A stretch of DNA of 64,000 bases from contig JAADJZ010000002.1 of the NCBI GenBank assembly GCA_011032825.1, positions 930,001 to 994,000 of the forward strand, in the 5' to 3' direction. Below the pieces are notes generated by a model. That model had not been told where the DNA came from, searched no databases, and saw only the letters and a program-made list of their open reading frames with translations. This DNA is from Massariosphaeria phaeospora (Eukaryota > Ascomycota > Dothideomycetes > Pleosporales). A program made the position numbers and the translations under genes. Positions 34,485-44,402 of this stretch are shown here, in pieces (positions within the stretch are counted from its first letter, which is position 1; each line of letters opens with the position of its first letter).

Positions 34485-36099
34485 TCATAGTTCGCTGTGT
34501 CCAGAGGCATCCTTGGCGACCTCGGCGATTGTGGAATTCGAAGACCAGCTGAACAAATCGCCCAGCTGCTCCTTGAGCTGGGCGAAGGCAATGTCGAACC
34601 GCGCACCAGCCAGCCAAGCAATGAAGATCTAGTGACGGTTAGTGCGAACACCAAGTAAGAATCACGGATACGTACCATGGAAGATGTGATGACCAGGATG
34701 GTACAGACAACCGCAAGGATCAGATATATGGTGTCCCATTTGGCCTCCGCATCCTCTACCTTCTTCTTTGCCGCCTCTTCGATGCTAGCGGGCGACTTCA
34801 TATCGACAGGCTTTGGATGCGAAGGGAATATCGACTCGATGAATTGTTCAATCTGTGCATACGTGTCAGTGGCGCCAATAATCAGGTGTCGGAGTGTCTC
34901 ACCCTTCCGCATGTAATGCTGATCTTCAAGAAATTGGGATCGTGTGGGTTGTTTTTGTGGTGAATCTTCCGAGTGTGCCTCCGGAATACCTCGCATACTA
35001 GCTGGAGGTTCTGCGATGACTCGGTCATGAGTTGACAGGCCGAGCCCTTGGTGATCTTGACGTTCTTCTTGAAAATGTCGTGGTTCTGGAAGCAGACGTC
35101 CAGGGTAGCGATGGCCATGGATTGGGGGATCGCGCAGAAGTTGAACACACTTTGCTCCCGAAGGCCGGCGAGGTAGTACAGGCAGTCGTCGGCGCGGTTT
35201 AACGCGTTGAGAATCATCTCAGTACTAGTGTTGAGGGCAAGCTCCTTATTTTCGGGCTTGAACAAGTCCTCAAACTTATCCACATGCTTGGACCAGATTT
35301 CTTTGGGCCAAAACCGTCGCCCGTCGTCGTGGTCCTCTTTGATGTCGCGAATGATGTTGACCTGCTGGAGCATCTGGCCCATGGACTCCATCAGCTCAGG
35401 CCTACTCAGCAGCGCGGCATTAGCCAAGCCACCCTCAACGAATAAGCGGGTGCAGCCCTCGCCCACCAGACCGGCAACATAGTGGCAATAGAGCTCGTAA
35501 TCAGCAACCGTGTCAACGCCATTGACGTTGAACTCTGCGTTCTTCACGTAGTCGGCCATGCCATTGCCCATTCGTTTGGTTATATCCTTGATGATGGCCT
35601 TGTAGGCTGGCTTGATCTTCTTGAACTCCTCCACTACGACGTTGAATTCGACCAGGAGCTGCCTGTCCTTCTCGTTTGGGCCATTCCCATCGAAGTTCCA
35701 CCCGTCTTCTTCCAGTATGTCATGGAAGTTACGGAGAATGGGCTCCTTCGTGTCCAGCGATAGTGTCATGTCATCCTCCACTGTATCGAGGCCGCGAAGC
35801 GCGAGATAGAACAGAGCAACAGGGACCAGCAACTCGGGATGCAGTTCCAGAATGACGGCGGTGAAGCTGCGACTTGTGAGGTGGAGAAAGTCGAAGCATC
35901 GCTTGAGAGACGCGGGGTCTTTCGTCTCATCGCGCTCGTGGACGGGATTGTGCCAAACTTTCCTGTTCGGCGCATCAGCAGGGCGCTCGTCTTCAGCTCT
36001 GGGCATGGAGCACCAGGAACGGAATCCTCACCATTGAATGATTTGGCGAAGTTCTCGAGGGTGAATTGCGTAGTACGCCAAACTCGAAAGACTGGGCAT
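34485..36099 (-). CDS. ERG9: Squalene synthase (farnesyl-diphosphate farnesyltransferase)
   Basis: Condenses two farnesyl diphosphates to squalene with NADPH, the first committed step of ergosterol synthesis, at the ER membrane. Four exons (36,099-36,032; 35,962-34,903; 34,852-34,676; 34,628-34,485) give 482 residues. Exon 1 encodes the short [14 protein letters not shown] start and splices to [11 protein letters not shown], as in other fungal enzymes. Substrate and magnesium motifs are LDTVEDD (about residue 85) and [10 protein letters not shown] (about residue 230); [12 protein letters not shown] lies between them. The C terminus has a strongly hydrophobic anchor ([14 protein letters not shown] then IFIAWLAG), across which the last intron falls. 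A TATA-like sequence lies about 67 bp upstream of the ATG. Confidence 0.97.
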
Positions 36100-36165
36100 G
36101 GCTGCGAATTTTTAAAAGGAGTCGTGATGCGAAGGGCGAGGGAATGTGCAGGTGGCGCGGGATGA

Positions 36166-36172
36166 ATTTATA
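36166..36172 (-). promoter_or_regulatory. TATA-like element upstream of ERG9
   Basis: TATAAAT on the minus strand, about 67 bp upstream of the ERG9 start codon. Confidence 0.4.
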
Positions 36173-36423
36173 CAGTACAGCAAGACCAACTGAATGGCTC
36201 GAGGAAGAAGCGAAGGATCAAAGGAGAGGCAAGTAAAAGACTGGCAGTTGAGTATGGGCGGCGTGGGTGGTGTGTGCAGGTGGTCGTGTGGTTTGATCGT
36301 TTGCGCGACCTCCACTCCACACTTTGCGCAGAGCCGTCCGTGCGCATCGCTTCCAAATCTCCGGGGTTTTTCCAGCCAGTCATCGGCCTCTAGCGTCGTC
36401 ACCCAACGGCACCACCTAGCCTC

Positions 36424-36585
36424 AAGCATGGCCGCAGTGCGAGATTCAGAGATGGATCTCGCACCACACCACCCAATCCGACTCTCTAACCACAAGCATG
36501 ACAGCAGTGCGAGTCCCCTCTATGGTTTCGCACCACATCACCCAATCCTACCTTTAGCCATAAGCATAGCAGCAATGCGAGCTCT
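36424..36585 (+). repeat. Imperfect tandem repeat, about 70-bp unit, 2.3 copies
   Basis: Units start AAGCATG at 36,424 and 36,494 and AAGCATA at 36,562. Shared words are GCAGTGCGAG, TCGCACCACA and CACCCAATCC. A partial, more diverged unit may precede it (the CACCCAACGGCACCAC segment at about 36,398). Confidence 0.65.
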
Positions 36586-37235
36586 CATGCTATACCGAAC
36601 AGTCGGATGGACGCGGATGTGGAGTGTACTGGTCTGAAAATGCTTCGGGGAGGGGATAGTTCGCAGCTACCAAAGACGTCCAGCTCAGGACCGGATGCAA
36701 GAGGCCGCAGATCATATATGCAGGTACTTACTCCAGCTGCAGTCAGCATACCATACATCCAGACGCCATTGAAGCACGACTCATAGAGACGTTTTCGCGC
36801 GCTCAAACATTCGGCGAGGGGGCCTAATTTGATAATCGAAGAGTCACATCAAACTTTCTGAGGGTTGATAAGATATCACGTCCTCATTCTTGTACACAAG
36901 TAAAGAGTAAACAGCGGAACGTAGTAATTTCACGACTTTCTTGAAACCCAGAAACTCTTTATTCTTCTCCAGCGCGATTCCTATCCCTTTTCGCCTTTAT
37001 TCATTCTCGTACTATTCTCGGCCGATTCGTGCGACAGACGGGTTGGAACCAACAAGCTTGGAACCAATCACCAACGTTACGTTCCTACGGCTCATGTCAG
37101 CCTCAGCCTCACTTACAATATTTAAACCACGCCCTTCCCCATACTTTCTCCATACCAACACCCCGCATCCGGCATCGTCTGTTTCACTGAAACACTCCAA
37201 CCCAAACACAACCACAACCCACCACCCAAACCGCC

Positions 37236-37631
37236 ATGTTCGAGCACTTCGCCTACCGCCACCTCCCCCCGCTCCTCCTCGCCGCCGTCATCACCGTCGG
37301 CGGCGCCCGCCCCTACACCCACGGCTGCGAGCACGCGCTCCTCGAATTCGGGTTCCCCAAAGCTATTGCCGTTAACAAAGCCGCCTGGCCTGTCATCAAG
37401 ACGGGATCTGCCCGCGTAACGACTATCGGCTTGGCTCTCTTGGGGATGTATGCAGGCGGGCATTTACAGGCTATGGATATCTTACTAGCTGCGCTGGGGT
37501 GGACTGCGGTGATTGATGGTATTGTGTGTGCGAAGGAGGGGTCGCCTGGGTCGGCGAGGTTTCGCGTGCTGGCGACGGTTCCGGTGGCGGTGTGGGGGGC
37601 GTTGGGTATGACGACGGGGAAGTTCTTCTGA
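37236..37631 (+). CDS. Small four-helix membrane protein, DUF4267-like
   Basis: An uninterrupted 131-residue frame with an ATG in a strong context (CCGCCATGTTC). Hydrophobic stretches lie near residues 8-24, 58-75, 78-95 and 108-125, suggesting four short membrane helices. Small residues are common, and the GLALLGMYAGGH and AALGWTAVIDG segments resemble the DUF4267 family of fungal and bacterial small membrane proteins, whose function is unknown. The family assignment is from general pattern and is tentative. It is divergent from ERG9 and followed directly by a doubtful minus-strand gene. Codon use is GC-rich at third positions in the first half, like its neighbours. Confidence 0.7.
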   Translation: MFEHFAYRHLPPLLLAAVITVGGARPYTHGCEHALLEFGFPKAIAVNKAAWPVIKTGSARVTTIGLALLGMYAGGHLQAMDILLAALGWTAVIDGIVCAKEGSPGSARFRVLATVPVAVWGALGMTTGKFF

Positions 37632-37804
37632 GGGAGGGGTGGTGTGTCTTTAAAGGAAAGCCGGATTTGCCAAGTCATATTTCGCGTCGCGAAAGATATC
37701 TGACTATAGTGGTATCCTTGTGTACGCCAACCATGCAGACAAGCCAAATGCAAAATAAATCCGCCAAAACGCCGAACAGTACCAAACGAAGAGATACCGT
37801 CACC

Positions 37805-38293
37805 TCAATTCCAACCAACAATCCCCTCCGCCACCGTCAGAGACTCTTCCCTCTCCCCTCTCATGACAGACACCCTCCGTCCCACAATCCCTACATCTCC
37901 CACCCCGAGATCCAGCCGCTGAGATAGCTGCATCACAGCCGCAGCATCCGTCTCGAGCGGGAACGAGAACAACGGATCTATTTGCCGTATTGGTGGAGGC
38001 GTTGTAAGGTCGCCGTCGCGGCTGCTGCAGTATTAGCGATTGTGTGGCTAGGTAGTTGTAGCATATACTTGCTGGATGATGACCCAGTATCCGGGATCCC
38101 GAAGCATATGCAGTTTTTCGCATCCCCAGAACTCCACTTGCGTCCCCGCATCTAGTAGCCCGTCGGCTTGGTTCGAAAAGAGAATGCGCATGTCATTGGG
38201 AATGTGTGATGCATCTAGTTCAGAGTGCTGAGTGGGTCGCAAGATAGCGATAGAGCCGCCTTGAGCGGTGCGTGATGAGGATCCGTTGCACAT
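37805..38293 (-). CDS. Possible small hypothetical gene, structure unresolved
   Basis: The first part, from ATG at 38,293 to a good donor site (GTATATG) after 38,069, encodes 75 codons of plausible protein (DMRILFSNQADGLLDAGTQ, VEFWGCEKLHMLRDPGYW). About 50 bp downstream there is an acceptor (CTGCAG). Using it gives a low-quality Arg/Gly-rich frame. A different frame, ending at 37,805, looks much more protein-like (IRQIDPLFSFPLETDAAAVM, LDLGVGDVGIVGRR), but no canonical site pair joins it to the first part. It may be a gene with an unrecognised splice, a frameshifted pseudogene or an assembly error. I do not recognise the family. Confidence 0.4.
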
Positions 38294-38610
38294 TGTAGAT
38301 TGGGCTTGGATTTGGATTTGATGGAGAAAGGAAAATGATTAAAAGCGAATAAGAGTGTAGCTATAACGGGTCATTCACGTCTTTAATGATGTGGTTGTTC
38401 GAGCTTTGGAGTGTGTATGAGTTATTTGAGCATGTTTGAGTGAGTACCTGAGTGAGTGCCAAGCATCCGGCGTTGTCACACCATGGTAACCCTTGTGTTA
38501 GTGCTAGAGCTACATTTCAAGCGTGCAATGTTAGTTGGCGGGGAAGAATAAGTTACATTCAACTTGGATTACAATCTTGTTCAGTTCGACTTTGATAACA
38601 GGCCGTATTT
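38294..38610. other. Short intergenic region between the hypothetical gene and MnSOD
   Basis: Contains several GAGTG/TGAGT direct words at 38,408-38,460 but no gene. It should include the upstream region of the 38,293 frame and the MnSOD 3' end. Confidence 0.4.
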
Positions 38611-39379
38611 CTAGATAGAAGCCTTCAAAAGCTTAAACGCATCTGCACGAGTTCCGAGATAGCGGTCTTCCGCGGTCTTCCAGTTGATGACGTTCCAGAT
38701 GTTCTCAACATAGGCTGCTTTGCCGTTCAGATACTTGATGTGTGGTTAGTTTGTGAGAACTCGTAGTAAGGTCTTGCTTGACTCACCTGGAGATAGTACG
38801 CGTGCTCCCACATATCGACCCCGAAGATTGGCACCTCGCCTTTTCCGACCACGGGGTCTTGGTCTTTCGTCGTTACGATCGTCAACCTCTGTTCATTGCC
38901 TGTCTCGACTTTGACCAGCCATCCCCATCCGCTACCTTGGATGCCCAGCAGAGCCGTCTTGAAAGCATCGCGGAACTTGTCTTCATCGCCCCACGTTGCT
39001 TTGATCTGTTTGACGAGTTGTGGTGCCGCCGACGACTTCGCATCTCCAGAACTGGCTGGCGCAAGATTTTGCCAGAAGAGCGAGTGGTTGATGTGTCCAC
39101 CCGCATTGAACCTGATGCCTTGCTGGAGTGACACCTGGGTGGTGATATCCGATGCGTGAACGGCCTCGGCTTGAGTCTTGAGCGCGGCGTTCAAGTTCGT
39201 AATGTACGTCTGATGGTGCTTGCTGTGATGCAGCTCCATGATCTGGGCTGAAATGTGGGGTTCCAATGCCTGTACTATGTGAGTCTCCGGTGCGCGGGGT
39301 AATCTGATGGCAGGAAAATGGAAAGACTAACATCATAGGCATACGGGAGCGGGGGAAGAGTGTACGTGGGTGCAGACAT
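38611..39379 (-). CDS. Manganese/iron superoxide dismutase
   Basis: Converts superoxide to hydrogen peroxide and oxygen. Three exons (39,379-39,332; 39,269-38,787; 38,733-38,611) give 217 residues starting MSAPTYTLPPLPYAYD. Metal ligands are visible: the His of LHHSKHHQTY, the His of NHSLFWQNL, and the Asp and His of FGVDMWEHAYYLQ. GIQGSGWGWL is also typical. The C-terminal exon starts YLNGKAAYVENIWNVINW, as expected. With this start there is no transit peptide, like the cytosolic MnSODs of several fungi. An upstream in-frame ATG at 39,481 would add 34 residues containing a hydrophobic run (GLLIVLSSFFSTSISL), so a longer, targeted form is possible. Confidence 0.94.
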
Positions 39380-41418
39380 TTCGCTGAATTCGATAGGCTG
39401 TTGTTCCGCTGTGTATTGGAGTGAAATGGAAGTAGAGAAGAAAGATGAGAGCACTATCAAAAGTCCTGAGGAGCCCCTCATTGTCACGCGTTGTCGATAT
39501 GTCGAAGATGCTTTGTAAGTGACTGTGCCAACAGGGTGCTCGTCTCGAAAGGGTAATTAAACTGCCTCAATCTGACGCAATCCCAACGAAAGGTGAGAAC
39601 AGTGAACCTAGACTAAGCAGATGATTTCCTTCTCGAGAGATGCGTTCAGTGGTCTCAACGCATATAATAAAATCAGTGGGAAGCTTGACGAAAGCCCGAC
39701 TGCTCTTTCTCTGCTGCGACCGTGGCAGAAAACGGCAATACAACAGGCGATTGCTGGATCGTGAGGGGGCGGCACAACGAAAGTTCAGGTAACACCTTTG
39801 CAACGTAGAAGAAAGGGTTCTTCGCTGTGCTTTGCCGGCAGAGAATGTGATATTGCTGATGTATCTGATGTGGTCTCGGAGTCTCACTCAGTTCCGCTAG
39901 ATCCGAGCCTTGGCAGATCGTGAATTTGCTAGACCATCTTCGGTTAGCTCTCCAGATACCTAAATTTGATCCATCTGAATTGACAGCGGCTCTTCTCCAC
40001 ACCAAGACCTGTTGTTGCACGTCTAACTTAGTCTAATATCATTTCGCGATTGCATTTGACATCTCAGGTTGTCCACTCGATGTTTGCCAGGCCCTCTCCC
40101 CATTTGTAGCTGTCTTCTGATGACCCCATGAGTCGAAACGACAACAGATGGACATCTGCAGACTGCACTCTTATCATATCTCCTCAGCTGAAAACAGTAC
40201 ACTCTCAAACTTAGAATCACTCCGTACACCTCCAGAACGTAGTTTACCCCTCAAAATCCGACACTGGTCTAGTCTATGCACCTCACGTACCTACCTTTGT
40301 ATACATCTAATTGAGGAACGGTCGTGAGTGGAATTTGACTGCTAATCCAAAATCTGCTACCTGCAGGAGTAGAGTCTTATCAAACCTGAAGGTGCTGTCG
40401 CGGCTCTCAACTGACTTGGACTGTTGCCCGTCAAGACGTCACGATGATGGGTTGAGGCGTTGCCCGGAGATGCGCGGATACTTGGACTCGTAATGAGGTT
40501 GAAGACCATCACTCAACTAATGCCATCTCGACATAGTCAAGCTGACAAAGTCCACCACCTATGCATTTACAGGAAGTCCTCCTTGAGACAGAAGCGAGAG
40601 TGGGGGCCGAGACCGCAGATGCCTAGCCCGAAGTAGGTAGCGCCATCGTCTGCAGTTCGACTCGACCGTTTCCAACGTTCTCTCTGACGGTAGACATTCA
40701 CATCACACTCTCCAACCAATCCGCTTCGGCCTACAACGCCCAACACAGTATCTAGCTCCCATGACCCGGTGTGACCGACTCTTCGACCACATCGACGGGC
40801 CCAGCAGCCGAACAGTGAAAGTGCATTTAGGCAGAATTCTTAGATCGGTGCCTAGCTCCCGTTCTCCCCACCACAGAAACGCGGGGCTACGGTAGAAACC
40901 AGTCCGGGGTTGCCGCTCAACGCTTACCTGTTCGATAGGCCTGGTAGCGAGGAGTCGTCCGAGGACAGCAGACGAAGCCACCAGAATGGCAGCGTTTCTG
41001 CCACGTTCTAATATCCGTCTACATCTCTCACTTACCAAACAAAGGACTCCTCTGATTACCACGCAACGCCCCAGCAAGCCCTAATTGTTATTTCCGACGA
41101 AGTTGATCAGCTGCCGACGAGTTGAAGGCCATCTACCGCCGTTATGGTGGCTTACGCCAATGAGCTTAACCGCTGATTTATCCGGCTGCAAAAAGCTTCT
41201 GTGTACGACTAGTGACATTCAATCTCGTGCCTGCACGCGTATGGTCGTATGATGCATACCCGAGCCCAGATCCCCATAGTGCGGTCGGCAGGGTATACAT
41301 AGCTCTGCCCTGGCTGCTTCTCTTCCCAAAGTCCGGTCGAGGGGCTCTTTCGTTCCACACTGTACTACTGTTTCTCTGCGACTAGCACTCTTTGTAACTG
41401 AAGAAAACTGTCGGCATC
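39380..41418. other. 2-kb divergent intergenic region between MnSOD and sugar transporter
   Basis: No coding frame here reads like a protein family I know; several 60-140 codon frames look accidental. It should contain both promoters. A TATA-like word lies at 41,294-41,300. Confidence 0.5.
41294..41300 (+). promoter_or_regulatory. TATA-like element upstream of the sugar transporter
   Basis: TATACAT about 119 bp upstream of the transporter start codon, in otherwise GC-balanced sequence. Confidence 0.3.
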
Positions 41419-43508
41419 ATGGCACCAGTCGGGGGCACCAGCGATTTCGAGGCAGCTGCTCTAGCTCGCCGTAGAGCGCTGTCTGGAAAGTCGGGACCGC
41501 TGGCATTGGTACACAACTTGAAGGTGTTTGGCATTGCCTGCTTCGCATGCCTGGGTGGCCTTCTCTATGGCTACAATCAAGGTCAGTATTGCGTATCACA
41601 ATAGTTGCCTGGTATCTAACACATGTTTTAGGTGTCTTCTCTGGAGTCTTGACTATGACATCGTTCAAGGGCCGTGAGTAGTTCCTCTCCCATAGAGAAT
41701 ACAGCTCGATAGCTAACAGTCTTGCAGATATGGGTAGCTACATCAAGGACCAAGAAACACTCGAATGGGACTCTTCCAAACAGGGCTGGCTCGTCGCTAT
41801 TCTCGAACTGGGCGCTTGGGTCGGCTGCCTTTACTCTGGATTCCTCGCTGAGATTTTGTCTCGAAAGTACGCCATCTTGGTTAACGTCGGTATCTTCATT
41901 GTCGGTGTCGTCGTTCAAGCGACCGCAATCACTGGAAACGGATCGAACGCCATTCTGGGAGGTCGATTCGTTACTGGTCAGTTCTTCCGCTACTACATGG
42001 TAATGTAGAATGATGACTGACAAGACTAGGTATGGGTGTCGGTTCACTCTCTATGATTGTTCCCATGTACAACGCCGAGATTGCACCTCCAGAAGTCCGC
42101 GGTGCGCTGGTCGGCCTTCAGCAGCTCTCCATCACCCTGGGTATCATGATTAGCTTTTGGATCGACTACGGCACAGTAAGTGGTCTCCGTAGCGCAACTG
42201 CCTTGTCTAACATTCGAGGTAGAACTTTATCGGTGGCACAGGCCGAGGCCAGAAGGATACCGCCTGGCTCCTTCCCCTCTGCCTCCAACTTGTCCCAGCC
42301 GTCGCCCTCGGTGTTGGAATGATCTTCATGCCGTTCTCACCTCGTTGGCTCGTCCACCACAATCGCGAGCCCGAAGCCCGTCAGGTCCTCGCCCGCCTGC
42401 GAGATCTGTCCCAAGACCACGAACTCATCGAGCTCGAATTTGCCGAAATCAAAGCACAGTCGCTGTTTGAAAAGAAGTCGTTGGCCGAAAACTTCCCCCA
42501 TCTGCAGGATATGTCCGCCATGTCGGTTGCCAAGCTCCAGTTTGTTGCCATCGGGAGCTTGTTCAAGAGCAAGGCCATGTTCAAGCGCGTCATCGTGGCT
42601 ACGGGTACTATGTTCTTCCAGCAGTGGACGGGCATCAACGCTGTTCTCTACTACGCGCCCACGATCTTCGGCGGTTTGGGCCTAGAGTCCACGGCTGTCA
42701 GTCTGTTGGCGACCGGTGTCGTCGGAATCGTTATGTTCATCGCGACTATTCCTGCCGTCATGTATGTCGATAGCTGGGGCAGAAAGCCTACGCTCATCAT
42801 TGGCGCTATTGGCATGGCGCTTTGCCACTTTATCATCGTAAGTTGACGCCCGTATCTGCGTGCGAGAATGAGCGACGACTAACTAGACCAGGCTGTCATC
42901 ACCGCGAAGAACCAAAACGACTGGGAACACCACCAAGCCGCTGGTTGGGCCGCCGTCGTCATGGTCTGGCTGTTCGTAATCCACTTCGGCTACTCGTGGG
43001 GTCCCTGTGCATGGATCGTCGTCGCCGAGATCTGGCCGCTGTCTAACCGCCCGTACGGAATTGCTCTGGGCGCGTCGTCTAACTGGTAAGCCACGCCCTG
43101 ACCCCCCCTAAAAACCGTCTGCACAAAATACTGACTTCACTTCCCAGGATGAACAACTTCATCGTCGGCCAAGTCACGCCCGACATGCTCGAGCACATGA
43201 CATACGGCACCTACATATTCTTCGGCATGCTGACCTTCATGGGCGCCGCCTTCATCTACTTTTTCTTCCCGGAGACCAAGGGCATCTCGCTCGAGGAGAT
43301 GGACATTCTGTTCGGCTCCGTCGGCGTCGCCGACCGCGAGAAGGAGCGCTGGCGCGAGGTGCATGCTGAGGTCGGCTTGACGGATCTGCTCATCCGCGCT
43401 GGCGTGCTCAATGAATCGGAACACGGCGGTAGTATCTCGAACGAGAAGCCGGTTGTGCAGCCGACGTACACGGAGAAGACGGATGTGACGGATATGGGTG
43501 TGCAGTAA
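41419..43508 (+). CDS. MFS sugar transporter (sugar porter family)
   Basis: A plasma-membrane sugar:proton symporter or facilitator of the major facilitator superfamily. Seven exons (41,419-41,581; 41,632-41,673; 41,728-41,976; 42,030-42,175; 42,223-42,837; 42,892-43,085; 43,148-43,508) join in phase to 589 residues. Signatures in order are GGLLYGYNQG (helix 1), GRFVTGMGVGSLSMIVPMY, PPEVRGALVGLQQL, FSPRWLV before the central loop, QQWTGINAVLYYAP (helix 7), DSWGRKP and PETKGISLEEMD after helix 12. Twelve helices fit. The substrate cannot be told from sequence; glucose, another hexose or quinate-type substrates are all possible. The C-terminal tail is hydrophilic and Thr/Glu-rich. Confidence 0.95.
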
Positions 43509-44402
43509 AGAGGTTTGACGAGGGTTGATCGTGGTTGGAATGCTGATGAGGAGCGCGTGCGCCGGTGCGGGGGTTTACGTTTGAAGTGATTCGTCGCCGC
43601 AGATGTATTCGCTTTGTCGGGGTCATATTTCCCGTTGACAGAGAGTTGAGCTGTGGCAACGAGGTTGAGCATGTCGGTTGCTAGCGTTTGATCTTTCGTT
43701 GAAATTGATACCAGAAAGTTTGCGGTTTGGATCTTAGGTTAGGTATACCAAGTACCAAGTGTTGTAACTCATAATCAAGTATAATATACTACATGTTGTG
43801 ACATCGCATTGGGCGTCCCACAAGAATGCATATACCGACCGGTATCCACCGTAGCAGAGTAACAGGGTTGCCGCACTCACTGCGTCGGCCATTGTGCGTT
43901 GTGTTAGACTACTGTAGGCTCGATACCATTTGTATTGGATTTAGCATTAGATAGCTTAGGATATATGTCGTGGAAGGCGAAGATGCAGTCAACGACTGCA
44001 TTTCACTGCAGCAGCCACGCGATACCCGGTTTCTCGATAGAACATATTGTATTCAATGAGATATCATCTGCTTCCCCTATGCTCAACTGCCTACTCTCGC
44101 ACGCTAAGACCTCGTTCGCTCGAAACATCAAAGATGGAAACGTCACAGGAAAAGATGAAGACACAAATAGAGACAACGAAAGAGAAATGAGATACGATGA
44201 GAGTAGAATGACTGTCCTATGCTACCACCGTCGCCCCGTCACGCGATCCCCCAGCATGCTTCCCACCGGGCACGAGAACACACAGCTTGTCTCGCACTCT
44301 AGAGGCCGGTTGGGTTGGGTTGAGTTCGGCTAGCCGTGCCTGGAGCTTTTTCTTGTCCACTCCACTCAAAACTAGATAACTTTTCAACGCTCAGAGCTTG
44401 AT
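43509..44402. other. Convergent intergenic region between transporter and repeat-protein gene
   Basis: Holds the 3' ends of two convergent genes. A 132-codon + strand frame at 43,935-44,333 has no recognisable features and is probably accidental. Confidence 0.45.

Larger units (their letters stand above)
36100..37235. other. Divergent intergenic region between ERG9 and the DUF4267-like gene
   Basis: About 1.1 kb between divergently transcribed genes, so it should hold two promoters. It includes the imperfect tandem repeat at 36,424-36,585 and a TATA-like site near ERG9. No coding frame was convincing. Confidence 0.5.
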
